Shown here piece after piece: positions 42,892-50,624 of a stretch of 64,000 bases of DNA. Both the position numbers and the translations under genes were made by a program. The stretch spans positions 434,001-498,000 of the forward strand of contig JAECQR010000001.1 in NCBI GenBank assembly GCA_015999765.1, in the 5' to 3' direction. Numbering within the stretch: the stretch's first letter is position 1; each line of letters opens with the position of its first letter. The notes beneath the pieces are model-generated. The model was not told the origin of the DNA, made no database searches, and was given only the letters and a program-made list of their open reading frames with translations. The stretch is from Flavobacteriia bacterium (GTDB lineage: Bacteria > Bacteroidota > Bacteroidia > Flavobacteriales > Weeksellaceae).

Positions 42892-43718
42892 AAACAATTT
42901 CAATAAATACAAAGATTTCGGAGCTTATCAAGGAAAACTCCGGCAGTGTAGATGCTATAGCCTCCATTGCGAAACCTCTGGAGAAGCTAAAGAATCCTAT
43001 TCTTCGCAAAATTATGGCTTCGCGCGTCACTATTGCTGAAGCTTCGAAAATGACCGGAACAAAAGTAGATGATTTCAAACGCGTGCTTTCCCCGCTGGGA
43101 TTTATTTTTGAAGGGGACGAATCCGCTAAGGAAGAGTCGTCACCAGAACCCAAACCTTCATGGCTTAAAGATGCGCGGAAAGAAATCATTGATTTTTATG
43201 ATGTGCGCCCGATTATCGATGACGGTGCAGACCCGCTGAAAGAAATTCTTCACCGTTTCAAAGAAGTGAAACCGGGTGAGATTCTCTGTGTAATCAACGG
43301 TTTTGTGCCGACGCCTTTAATCCATCTTCTGAAACAGGAAAAAGCCGAAGATACGTTCGTGGAAACCATCAGCGACAAAGAATTCCACACCTATTTCCTG
43401 AAGAAAAAGAAAGAAGCTGAGGTGGCTGAACCTTTAGAAAGTAAATTACAGATGAACGGCAGTGAGGAATTCAGTAAAATTCTAGCCAAATTCAGTGATG
43501 ATCAAATCCGCAGGATCGATGTCCGCGAACTCGAAATGCCCGGGCCCATGCAGGCTATTTTGGGGGAGCTCGAAATTCTTCCTGAAGGAAACGCCCTCTA
43601 CATCGATCACAAAAGAGTTCCGGTTTATCTTCTGGAAGAACTGGCAGACAAGGATTTCGAAGTTCATATCCATAACGTGGCAGAAGGCGATGTAAAAATG
43701 TTGATTTTCAGAAAATAA
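42888..43718 (+). CDS. DUF1858 plus two DUF2249 domains
   Basis: This 276-residue protein has an N-terminal DUF1858-like helical domain (about 1-75: ISELIKENSGSVDAIASIA). A DUF2249 domain follows (about 98-172: IIDFYDVRPIIDDGADPLKEIL...LCVINGFVPTPLIHLL), then a second more divergent one (about 205-276: IRRIDVRELEMPGPMQAILGEL). DUF2249 resembles a small TusA-like fold; its role in NO metabolism is known mainly from gene neighbourhood. It starts by 4-bp overlap with the hemerythrin gene and its stop shares one base with the next ATG. Confidence 0.8.
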   Translation: MKTISINTKISELIKENSGSVDAIASIAKPLEKLKNPILRKIMASRVTIAEASKMTGTKVDDFKRVLSPLGFIFEGDESAKEESSPEPKPSWLKDARKEIIDFYDVRPIIDDGADPLKEILHRFKEVKPGEILCVINGFVPTPLIHLLKQEKAEDTFVETISDKEFHTYFLKKKKEAEVAEPLESKLQMNGSEEFSKILAKFSDDQIRRIDVRELEMPGPMQAILGELEILPEGNALYIDHKRVPVYLLEELADKDFEVHIHNVAEGDVKMLIFRK

Positions 43719-44983
43719 TGGCACATATCCACATTGGGCGGGCACCCGGAAATAAAGCAGTACTGCCGTTTTATGCAACGGGAGCCGTAGCGTTTTTGGT
43801 GTTGTGTATCGTGATGCTCTGCACGCCGCAGTCGTTTACCCAGCACTATTTCACGCCACATTTGCTCACCATTGTGCATATCGCTGCGCTGGGCTGGGGA
43901 ACCATGGTTATTTTCGGGGCTGCCCACCAGCTTTTGCCTGTGATTTGCGAACAGGATCTGTACAGCGAAAAAATGGCTTCGGTGAGTTGGTACACGCTTA
44001 CCGCAGGAATTATTCTCCTCACCTGGAAATTCTGGAATCTCGATACAGGTTGGGTGATGATTACCGGTGGCTCACTCATCGTACTTTCGGTGGTTCTATT
44101 CGTGATTAATGTTTTGAAAACGACCGCAATCTTCAGAAAATTCACCACCCAGAAACTCTTTATCATCAGTTCCGCGCTGTGGCTGCTTTTTACGGTTTCC
44201 GTGGGGCTTTTGCTGGCCGTTAACCTGAGTTTAACCACACCCATGTTCCAGGTAAGTCATCTGGAAGTGCTGAAGATTCATGCGCACATGGGCATCGCAG
44301 GCTGGTTTCTGCAACTGATAACGGGTGTGAGCACAAAGCTTGTCCCGATGTTTCTGCTTGGGAAATCTTCCAAGGATTATCTCCTCAGAAATGCGTTTAT
44401 CTTTCAGAATCTGGGACTTGTTTTATTCCTGACCGACGGTTATTTCTTTGCTGTAACGGGGCGGGTGCTTATCTACGCGGCCATTGTTCTGGCAGGAATT
44501 ATTTTCTGGCTGCTTTTTCTTTATGATGTTTTCAGAAACCGGTTAAGGAAGAGAATAGAACTGCTGATGAAGCACACGTTTCTTTCTTTTCTGAGTTTAA
44601 TTCTCGCGGTATTGCTGATTCCTGCCGTGTATTATTCCGATGGTTACCGGTGGACGATGGTTTACGGAACCCTGATTTTCCTCGGGTGGATTACCAATAT
44701 TATTCTCGGCAAAACCTTCAAAACCCTGCCCTTCATTATCTGGAATAACCAGTACAAACACCTTTCAGGAAAGGCGAAAATTCCGCTGCCCAAAGACCTT
44801 TATCATGAAAAGCTCACCATCTGGCAGTTCAGGCTCTTTATTGCGGCGTTCCTGGTTTTTGCACTCGGGCTGGTGCTTCAGCACTTAACTGTCATCAGAA
44901 TCGGGCTTGTGTTATGGCTTGCTGTAGCGGTGATCTACTGCCTGAATGTTTTTAAATTACTTTTTCACAAAACAAAAAATTGA
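43718..44983 (+). CDS. Heme-copper-oxidase subunit I / NnrS-like membrane protein
   Basis: This 421-residue protein has about twelve membrane helices. Histidine pairs sit in helices HLLTIVHIAALGWGTMVIF and IHAHMGIAGWFLQLITGVST and in GAAHQLLPV, as in NnrS and distant cytochrome-oxidase-I relatives. It is too short and lacks the full copper/heme ligand set of a working oxidase. NnrS proteins protect cells from nitric-oxide-related metabolic stress. The operon position agrees with that. A heme-binding NO-response membrane protein is the best reading. Confidence 0.75.
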   Translation: MAHIHIGRAPGNKAVLPFYATGAVAFLVLCIVMLCTPQSFTQHYFTPHLLTIVHIAALGWGTMVIFGAAHQLLPVICEQDLYSEKMASVSWYTLTAGIILLTWKFWNLDTGWVMITGGSLIVLSVVLFVINVLKTTAIFRKFTTQKLFIISSALWLLFTVSVGLLLAVNLSLTTPMFQVSHLEVLKIHAHMGIAGWFLQLITGVSTKLVPMFLLGKSSKDYLLRNAFIFQNLGLVLFLTDGYFFAVTGRVLIYAAIVLAGIIFWLLFLYDVFRNRLRKRIELLMKHTFLSFLSLILAVLLIPAVYYSDGYRWTMVYGTLIFLGWITNIILGKTFKTLPFIIWNNQYKHLSGKAKIPLPKDLYHEKLTIWQFRLFIAAFLVFALGLVLQHLTVIRIGLVLWLAVAVIYCLNVFKLLFHKTKN

Positions 44984-44985
44984 GC

Positions 44986-45315
44986 ATGATATTCAACGAG
45001 AACGATAAAACCTACGATATGCAGAGCCGTGCCGAAATGGCGCTGTATGAAGTGATAGACCCCGAACTGATGGTAAACATCATGGATCTGGGTTTGGTGT
45101 ATGAAATTAATTTCCCCGAAGAAAACAAAGTTCACATCCTGATGACGCTTACCTCGCAGTTCTGCCCTATGGGCGACGCCATTAAAACCGGTGTACAGAA
45201 CGCGCTGGAGACAGAATTCCCCGGCATCGAAGTAGAAATAGAACTCACCTTCAGTCCGACCTGGAATTACGACTGTGTGTCGCAGGAGGGAATGATGCAG
45301 CTGCAGAACAGGTAG
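44986..45315 (+). CDS. DUF59/MIP18-type Fe-S assembly factor
   Basis: The protein has 109 residues from ATG 44986. A TTG at 44980 overlapping the upstream stop is the alternative start. The single DUF59 domain has VIDPELMVNIMDLGLVYEI and MTLTSQFCPMGDAIKTGVQNAL, whose cysteine would carry an Fe-S intermediate, as in SufT and PaaD. Coming last in the NO/Fe-S repair cluster, it fits a maturation or repair step for Fe-S enzymes. Confidence 0.88.
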   Translation: MIFNENDKTYDMQSRAEMALYEVIDPELMVNIMDLGLVYEINFPEENKVHILMTLTSQFCPMGDAIKTGVQNALETEFPGIEVEIELTFSPTWNYDCVSQEGMMQLQNR

Positions 45316-45381
45316 AAAATGAATAAAATGTTTCGGCTTTTAACTACTTTTATCAACCTGTATCAAAGTTGAAATTCCTCC

Positions 45382-46152
45382 ATGAAAAAATTCCTCTTAC
45401 TGCTGTCTGTTTTTGCATTCAGCTTTTTCTTTTCCCAGCTGACGAAAACCTTTACCGTCGGCGGAACTCTGCGGAAAGCGGTTCTTTTTGAACCTGCGAT
45501 AAAGTCTGAAAAGGCTCCCGTAATCTTTGTGTTTCATGGGCATGGCGGCAACGCGGAATTTGCTTCCAGGAAAATTGATTTCCAGAACTACGATAAGGAA
45601 GCGCTGGTTGTTTTTATGGAAGGCATTCCCGGAACCTCGGGTTATGTGGTTGATAAAAAAGGTCTGCTGAACGGCTGGCAAATGTTCCCGACTGATCACG
45701 GCAACCGCGATGTGCTGTTCTTTGATGAGGTTTTAAAGGATCTGACTGAAAATTATAACATCGATACGGGCAGAATTTACCTCGCAGGGCATTCCAACGG
45801 AGCGCGGTTTGTGAATGTGCTTTGGGTGGAACGTGCCGATAAAATTGCGGCCATCTGTTCCGTTGCCGCGCAGGGCGGCAGAATGATTATGGGAGCGAAA
45901 CCCTTATCGGTTTGGATGAGCATGGGAAAAAAGGACCCGCTGGTTCCGTACACGATGCAGAAACGATCTATTCCTATCGTCGCAGATAATCTGAAAACAG
46001 ATCCCAAAACCGCCGTGGTAAAAGGCGACAAAACCTTCTACACCGGAACCAATCATACGGAACTCGTGGTAGAAGAACGCAATGCCGGCCACGAATTTCC
46101 CCATGAATCCATCCCGGAAATGGTGGCGTTTTTTAAGAGACACCGCAAATAG
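45382..46152 (+). CDS. Secreted alpha/beta-hydrolase esterase (LpqC/PHB-depolymerase-like)
   Basis: This 256-residue protein has a signal peptide (MKKFLLLLSVFAFSFFFSQ) without lipobox cysteine, so it is exported. The catalytic serine sits in the GHSNGA elbow. The oxyanion region is VFHGHGGN, the aspartate is in GKKDPLVPY and the histidine in AGHEFP. These esterases act on short polyesters or feruloyl-type esters; the substrate is not known. It lies 66 bp after the Fe-S cluster and may not belong to it. Confidence 0.85.
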   Translation: MKKFLLLLSVFAFSFFFSQLTKTFTVGGTLRKAVLFEPAIKSEKAPVIFVFHGHGGNAEFASRKIDFQNYDKEALVVFMEGIPGTSGYVVDKKGLLNGWQMFPTDHGNRDVLFFDEVLKDLTENYNIDTGRIYLAGHSNGARFVNVLWVERADKIAAICSVAAQGGRMIMGAKPLSVWMSMGKKDPLVPYTMQKRSIPIVADNLKTDPKTAVVKGDKTFYTGTNHTELVVEERNAGHEFPHESIPEMVAFFKRHRK

Positions 46153-46169
46153 GAGCAGTTTCATACCGC

Positions 46170-46257
46170 TGAAACTTTTGTTTCAAAGTAATGAAACTCT
46201 TGTTTCACACTAATGGAACTTTTGTTTCAGTGTAATGAAACTTTTGTTTTAGAAGTA
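46170..46257. repeat. Four tandem 22-bp units, each a short palindrome
   Basis: Units start at 46170, 46192, 46214 and 46236. Each has a core close to TGAAACTTTTGTTTCA (a 6-bp inverted repeat around TTTT), then six variable bases usually ending TAA. The first copy is perfect and later copies have one or two changes. A half copy (GTTTCA) precedes the first. The 22-bp period shifts the reading frame, so this is not a coding repeat. No CRISPR-like spacers are present. Confidence 0.85.
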
Positions 46258-46382
46258 TGATTGGAATTAGTTACAAAGCCGGCTCCAATGCCGCAGGCTA
46301 CGAAACCAAAATGAATGAGCTGAAGCAGTTCTTTCCGCGAAGTGGCAAACGCCCCGCGCCTGCTCCTGAAGGAGAAGAGTAA
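46257..46382 (+). CDS. Possible small 41-aa protein between the two repeat arrays
   Basis: ATG at 46257 opens 41 codons (MIGISYKAGSNAAGYETKMN and on), ending EGEE then TAA at 46380-46382. A good terminator follows 22 bp later, which supports a real transcript. The sequence is charged with a KRPAPAPEGEE tail. No family was recognised. It could instead be the remnant of a longer gene. Confidence 0.45.
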   Translation: MIGISYKAGSNAAGYETKMNELKQFFPRSGKRPAPAPEGEE

Positions 46383-46403
46383 CTGATTTTCACTAAATCA
46401 GAG

Positions 46404-46437
46404 ACAGCCTGTGGTTTCCGCAGGCTGTTTTCTTTTA
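46404..46437 (+). terminator. Terminator after the small ORF
   Basis: ACAGCCTGTGG pairs with CCGCAGGCTGT around TTT (one G-U pair), then TTTCTTTTATTT. Confidence 0.8.
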
Positions 46438-46443
46438 TTTTAA

Positions 46444-46632
46444 TGAACCGTTTCGGTTGTTTTGTGAACCGTTTAGGTTAAAGGATGAAAGTTTTGGGTT
46501 CCCGAGCTAATCGATTAGGTTCCGGGCTTAAAGTTTTGGGTGTTGCGCCTAAAAATTTGGCTTGAAGACCTAATGCTTTGGATAAAAGACCTAAAGTTTT
46601 GGTAAAATGAGCTAATGGTTTGTGTTGGGGTG
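46444..46632. repeat. Nine degenerate 21-bp tandem units
   Basis: Starting at 46444, nine units follow at an exact 21-bp step: 46444, 46465, 46486, 46507, 46528, 46549, 46570, 46591 and 46612. The common core is close to CTAAAGTTTTGGGT, with a variable purine-rich tail. The first two copies carry GAACCGTTTCGG-type palindromes. One frame reads heptapeptides like NRLG and KVLG but is broken by several stops. The third unit resembles the 22-bp array upstream (TGAAAGTTTTG versus TGAAACTTTTG). Confidence 0.8.
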
Positions 46633-46686
46633 GGGAGCTTAGGAGTTAGGAGTGTAAAGGGCGGGATTGTGGGGAGTGGGGATGTA

Positions 46687-47235
46687 TCATTTAATCTTTT
46701 CTATATCATCTAAAAATTTTTGGTAGAAAATGATTCCCAAACGTGCTACCTCCAATGGTTCCTTTTCGTATCTAAGTCTTTCACCTCTATGAAAAAAAGG
46801 TGGGTGCCAATATTTTCCATTGATTTTGAACGTTTTTAATTTTATTCTTGCAGGAAACATTGGGTGTTCCGTCGTTTCAACAATATTTCCATCATCATCT
46901 AAGCGACTAAGAGAAAATGAATCTACAATATTATCACTAACTATTTGCAAATCAACAATGGTTTCTAATCCGTGTGATACTGCGTCTCTTGCATTCTTAA
47001 GGTAAGATAATAATGGGTCAATTTTTCGCAAGTGTTTATACCTACCTTGAAATGGTGAAAATTTATCTTTAATATCTTGGGCCCCTCGCTCTGCTTTTAT
47101 AAATGATAGTTCCAAATGAATTAAAAAATCGGACCAGTGCTTACTATGAGGTGCAAAGGTTTTATCGTTTTTAAATTGATCTAATGCTTCTTGAGCAAAT
47201 TTAAGTTCTTCCCTCGCAAAAAAAAGGTTTGGCAT
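46687..47235 (-). CDS. Orphan protein with HEPN-like motif
   Basis: This 182-residue protein is mainly helical for the first about 95 residues and strand-rich after. The stretch LSYLKNARDAVSHGLETI fits the HEPN pattern R-x4-H (R in RDAVSH) following long helices (FLIHLELSFIKAERGAQDI), as in many small HEPN proteins. The gene is more AT-rich than its neighbours and stands next to the repeat arrays. An RNase activity is possible but not shown. No antitoxin-like partner is adjacent. Confidence 0.6.
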   Translation of the reverse strand: MPNLFFAREELKFAQEALDQFKNDKTFAPHSKHWSDFLIHLELSFIKAERGAQDIKDKFSPFQGRYKHLRKIDPLLSYLKNARDAVSHGLETIVDLQIVSDNIVDSFSLSRLDDDGNIVETTEHPMFPARIKLKTFKINGKYWHPPFFHRGERLRYEKEPLEVARLGIIFYQKFLDDIEKIK

Positions 47236-47328
47236 ATTTTATTTTAATAGGATTCGATAAGTCAAATATCCAACAAATACCTCGATCAACCAACAATAAT
47301 TACTTACAACATAGCAAATTAGCATAAC

Positions 47329-47359
47329 AAAATCCGCTCAGCAACGCCGAACGGATTTT
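47329..47359 (-). terminator. Terminator of tnaA
   Basis: On the minus strand, AAAATCCG and CGGATTTT form a stem around a GC-rich loop, followed by GTTAT. It lies just past the tnaA stop. Confidence 0.65.
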
Positions 47360-47365
47360 GATATT

Positions 47366-48742
47366 TTACGCTTCTTCCAGTTTCACGGTGAAGTGTCTTA
47401 GAATTTCAGATTCCCAGGTGATATGGTAGCCTTTTTCTATTTCGTCGCGCCTGTCGTAAACGTTTTTAATGGCGGCAGCGATATAATCCATGTGATTGTT
47501 CGTATAGGTTCTTCTCGGGATAGCGAGCCTCACGAGTTCGAGTTTTGGGTAGCGGTTTTCCCTCGTCTGCGGATCTCGGTCTGCCAAAAGTGTCCCAATT
47601 TCTACGGTGCGGATGCCGGCTTCCTTGTAAATTTCGTTGGCAAGGGTTTGCGCAGGATATTCCTCACGAGGGATGTTGGGTAAAAACTTTAAGGAGTCTA
47701 CGAAAACGGCATGTCCGCCAATCGGTTTCTGTACCGGGATTCCGAACTCTATCAGTCTGTTTCCGAGATATTCAACCTGCGAAATGCGGCTTTCAAGGTA
47801 TTCGAACTCAGTAGCTTCGTTCAAACCAACCGCCAGTGCAGCCATGTCGCGGCCGGCCATTCCGCCATAGGTAATGAAACCTTCGTAAATAATGGTCATG
47901 TTGGACGCGGCTCTGAAAATGTTTTCATCATTCAAAGCGATAAACCCGCCGATGTTCACCAGACCGTCTTTCTTGGAACTCATCGTCATCCCAACGCCGT
48001 AGGAGAAGACTTCTTTTGCAATTTCCTTGATCGTGCGGTGCTCCTGGCCGGCTTCTCTTTTCTTGATGAAGTAAGCGTTTTCGGCAAAGCGGGCAGAATC
48101 GAAGTAGATCGGGATTCCGTACCGGTCTGAAAGTTCTTTCACGGCCTTCATGTTTTCGAGAGAAACGGGTTGTCCGCCGGAAGAATTACACGTGATGGTT
48201 ATTAAACAGAACGGTATTTGTTCTTTAGGATGGCTTTTGTAAACCGCCTCGAGTTTTTCAAGATCGATATTTCCCTTGAAAGGGTGAAGATTTTCGATAT
48301 CGAAAGCTTCATCGATGGTACAGTCGATCGCGTGGGCTTTTCTAATTTCGATATGGCCTTTCGTGGTATCGAAGTGGGAGTTGCCGGGAATCACATCGCC
48401 TTCTTTTACCAAAACAGAAAACAGCACGTTTTCGGCAGCGCGCCCTTGGTGGGTGGGCAATAGATATTTATAACCGGTAATATTCTGCACAGTTTCGTGA
48501 AGTTCATCAAAACTTCTGGAGCCGGCGTAACTTTCGTCACCCGTCATCAATGCGCCCCACTGTTGGTCGCTCATCGCACCGGTTCCGGAATCGGTTAACA
48601 GATCAATATAAACCTGAGAAGATTTCAGGTTGAATAAATTATAGTTGGATTCTTTGAGCCAATTTTCTCTTTCTTCTCGGGTAGACTGGCGAATTTCTTC
48701 GACCATTTTTATTCTGTAAGGTTCTGCGTAAGGAAGTTTCAT
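47366..48742 (-). CDS. tnaA: Tryptophanase (beta-eliminating lyase)
   Basis: This 458-residue PLP enzyme cleaves tryptophan to indole, pyruvate and ammonia. Blocks include YIDLLTDSGTGAMSD, PTHQGRAAENVLF, the PLP lysine in MTMSSKKDGLVN, and PIGGHAVFVD. Tyrosine phenol-lyase is close; the two differ where TPL has MERG (arginine for the phenol site) and tryptophanase has VEIG. This protein reads GIRTVEIG, so tryptophanase is favoured. It is monocistronic with its own terminator. Confidence 0.9.
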   Translation of the reverse strand: MKLPYAEPYRIKMVEEIRQSTREERENWLKESNYNLFNLKSSQVYIDLLTDSGTGAMSDQQWGALMTGDESYAGSRSFDELHETVQNITGYKYLLPTHQGRAAENVLFSVLVKEGDVIPGNSHFDTTKGHIEIRKAHAIDCTIDEAFDIENLHPFKGNIDLEKLEAVYKSHPKEQIPFCLITITCNSSGGQPVSLENMKAVKELSDRYGIPIYFDSARFAENAYFIKKREAGQEHRTIKEIAKEVFSYGVGMTMSSKKDGLVNIGGFIALNDENIFRAASNMTIIYEGFITYGGMAGRDMAALAVGLNEATEFEYLESRISQVEYLGNRLIEFGIPVQKPIGGHAVFVDSLKFLPNIPREEYPAQTLANEIYKEAGIRTVEIGTLLADRDPQTRENRYPKLELVRLAIPRRTYTNNHMDYIAAAIKNVYDRRDEIEKGYHITWESEILRHFTVKLEEA

Positions 48743-48747
48743 TATAT

Positions 48748-48780
48748 GAGTAATGAGTGATTAGTAATGAGTAATGGGTG
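48748..48780. repeat. Short direct repeats of GAGTAATGAGT type
   Basis: Overlapping copies of GAGTAATG/TAGTAATGAGTAATG occur within 33 bp directly upstream of tnaA. They could be a slippage product or an operator series. Confidence 0.5.
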
Positions 48781-48895
48781 TTCGGTTGCTGATTATTTTA
48801 CAGTTTCCGTGCACCGGATGTGATGAATATCGGGTAATTATTGAAGTTGAAATGAACAGTTGACTTATGAATGATTTTATCACTCATCGCTATCT

Positions 48896-49516
48896 TCATT
48901 CTGGTGCCTTAAAGACATTGTCATCCGAATGGAAACCTGCTACACCACCGCTTACGGCAAACTTCATGGCCTGAGCAGCACTCACATTTTCCAGGAGTAC
49001 AATATTTTCAGCCAGCACAAAAACCACCCACCCCGAAACCGCGTAGGAATGGGGCAGATAAACCGATACATAATCGGGGAAACCAACGGAGGAGAGGTCT
49101 TTCTGGGTAAGGAATCCGATGCGCCAAACTTCAGGATCGTCTGTAGTTTTGATGAGGACCGGCTGGTTGAATTTCTTTTTATCGCCAACAAAAGAAGTCA
49201 TAACATCTTTCAGTGAGGTATAGATGAATTTAATACCCGGCGTATGCTCCAGAAGATAATCGAAACTGTCGACAATTACGCGCCCGATAATAAATTTGTT
49301 GCCGAGATAGCCGATCGCGGTTGTTCCTAAAACCACGGCAATAAAAGTGATTCCGGGATAAAGCCGTTCCGAAAGGGCTGGTATAATATTATCGATACTC
49401 GAAACAATATACCAAATGATCCAGATCGTAACTGCAAAAGGCCCGATAATCAGCAAGCCCTGGAAGAATGATTTCGCAAGGGTGTTCAGAATCTGTTCAA
49501 GGCGGTTACGGTCCAT
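48896..49516 (-). CDS. DUF502 membrane protein
   Basis: This 206-residue protein has two N-terminal membrane helices (about 15-45 and 55-75) followed by a soluble domain. The conserved family stretch HTPGIKFIYTSLKDVMTSF is visible, along with IGFLTQ and VSVYLPHSYAVSGWVVFV. DUF502 proteins have no defined activity. It is separated from tnaA and from miaE by short gaps on the same strand. Confidence 0.85.
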   Translation of the reverse strand: MDRNRLEQILNTLAKSFFQGLLIIGPFAVTIWIIWYIVSSIDNIIPALSERLYPGITFIAVVLGTTAIGYLGNKFIIGRVIVDSFDYLLEHTPGIKFIYTSLKDVMTSFVGDKKKFNQPVLIKTTDDPEVWRIGFLTQKDLSSVGFPDYVSVYLPHSYAVSGWVVFVLAENIVLLENVSAAQAMKFAVSGGVAGFHSDDNVFKAPE

Positions 49517-49578
49517 TGGGTTGAATTAATTGTCGGCGGTAAAAATACTAAAATTCTGAGGACGGCCATTAAAAAATG

Positions 49579-50160
49579 CTATCCGTGAATCGTTTCTTTT
49601 TTACCGTAGGATTTGATGATTTCGGCTTCGTAATCCAGCCATTCTTCCCACCGTTTATTTACCGTTTCGGGGTCGCCGAGCTGCCTCGCAAAACCAATAA
49701 AAGTGGTGTAATGATTCGCTTCGGAGATCATAAGTTCCTTATAAAAAACTTTCAGCTCCTCGTCTTTAATGTTTTCGGTAAGCACTTTGAAGCGCTCGCA
49801 GCTCCGTGCTTCAATCATCGCCGCGAAAAGCATTCGGTCTATAATCCTTTCGTCCCTTGTACCGCCGTGGCGGATGAATTTAATGAGTTCACCAACATAA
49901 TCGTCTTTCCTTTCGCGTCCGAATTCGAAACCGCGTTTTTTGATGATTTCGTGAACCATCTGAAAATGTTCGAGTTCTTCCTTTGCGATATTTAAAAGTT
50001 CAGTAATGATTTCGGGATATTCCGGAAGCATCGTGATAAGCGTGATGGCGTTGGTTGTCGCTTTCTGCTCGCACCATGCGTGATCGGTAAGGATTTCCTC
50101 CAGATTTCCTTCTGCAATATTCGCCCAGCGTGGATCGGTAAGAAGTTTCAGTTTAAACAT
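49579..50160 (-). CDS. miaE: tRNA-(ms2io6A)-hydroxylase
   Basis: This 193-residue ferritin-like di-iron protein hydroxylates the isopentenyl side chain at tRNA position 37. Iron ligands are in ELEHFQMVH (ExxH), EARSCERF and SEANHYTTF, the expected E...ExxH...E...ExxH order. It needs the products of miaA and miaB, which are not in this window. Confidence 0.9.
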   Translation of the reverse strand: MFKLKLLTDPRWANIAEGNLEEILTDHAWCEQKATTNAITLITMLPEYPEIITELLNIAKEELEHFQMVHEIIKKRGFEFGRERKDDYVGELIKFIRHGGTRDERIIDRMLFAAMIEARSCERFKVLTENIKDEELKVFYKELMISEANHYTTFIGFARQLGDPETVNKRWEEWLDYEAEIIKSYGKKETIHG

Positions 50161-50315
50161 GCTAAAAAGTTTGGGTAAAAATACTCAATATTTTCCGCAG
50201 TTAAAACCTGTGAAATCTTTAACATAACAGAGTGATTTTTAAATTTAGCGAAAAAGAATGGCAAATTATGGCACAAATCTTGAACACAGAAATGATAACA
50301 TTAAAAATTTAAATT

Positions 50316-50564
50316 ATGAATACGCAATTATTAACCAGCAAATTAGAAAAATTCGGAATTCTTGTTCTTACGTTTTTCTTCAGTGTAATGGCATTTGCTC
50401 AGGATGCAACCAAATCTCCGGATCTGAATGTTGATGTAACAACAACCAAAACCACGAGCACTACAGAAGAGTGGTTCACAAATCCGATTTATTGGGTAAT
50501 TGGTGCATTATTGTTAATTATTATCATTGCAGTTGTTGCAAGAGGTAACAGAACTACAGATTAA
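50316..50564 (+). CDS. Small exported single-helix membrane protein
   Basis: This 82-residue protein has a signal-like N-terminus (FGILVLTFFFSVMAFAQ), a threonine-rich middle (VDVTTTKTTSTTEEW) and one C-terminal membrane helix (YWVIGALLLIIIIAVVA) followed by RGNRTTD. No domain was recognised. It sits alone with a terminator after it. Confidence 0.7.
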   Translation: MNTQLLTSKLEKFGILVLTFFFSVMAFAQDATKSPDLNVDVTTTKTTSTTEEWFTNPIYWVIGALLLIIIIAVVARGNRTTD

Positions 50565-50593
50565 TTATTATACTTCAGGTATAATATTTGTGT

Positions 50594-50624
50594 CCGCTTC
50601 AGTTTATGCTGAAGCGGTTTTTTT
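50594..50624 (+). terminator. Terminator after the small membrane protein
   Basis: CCGCTTCAG and CTGAAGCGG form a stem around TTTATG, then TTTTTTT. It overlaps the final codons of the convergent acyltransferase gene. Confidence 0.85.

Noticed and set aside
43718-44983. True cytochrome oxidase subunit I
   Set aside because: It lacks the full set of heme and copper ligands and the partner subunits; NnrS-like is a better reading.
46170-46632. Repeat arrays as a CRISPR locus
   Set aside because: Units are adjacent with only about six variable bases between palindromic cores, repeats are degenerate, and no cas gene is nearby.
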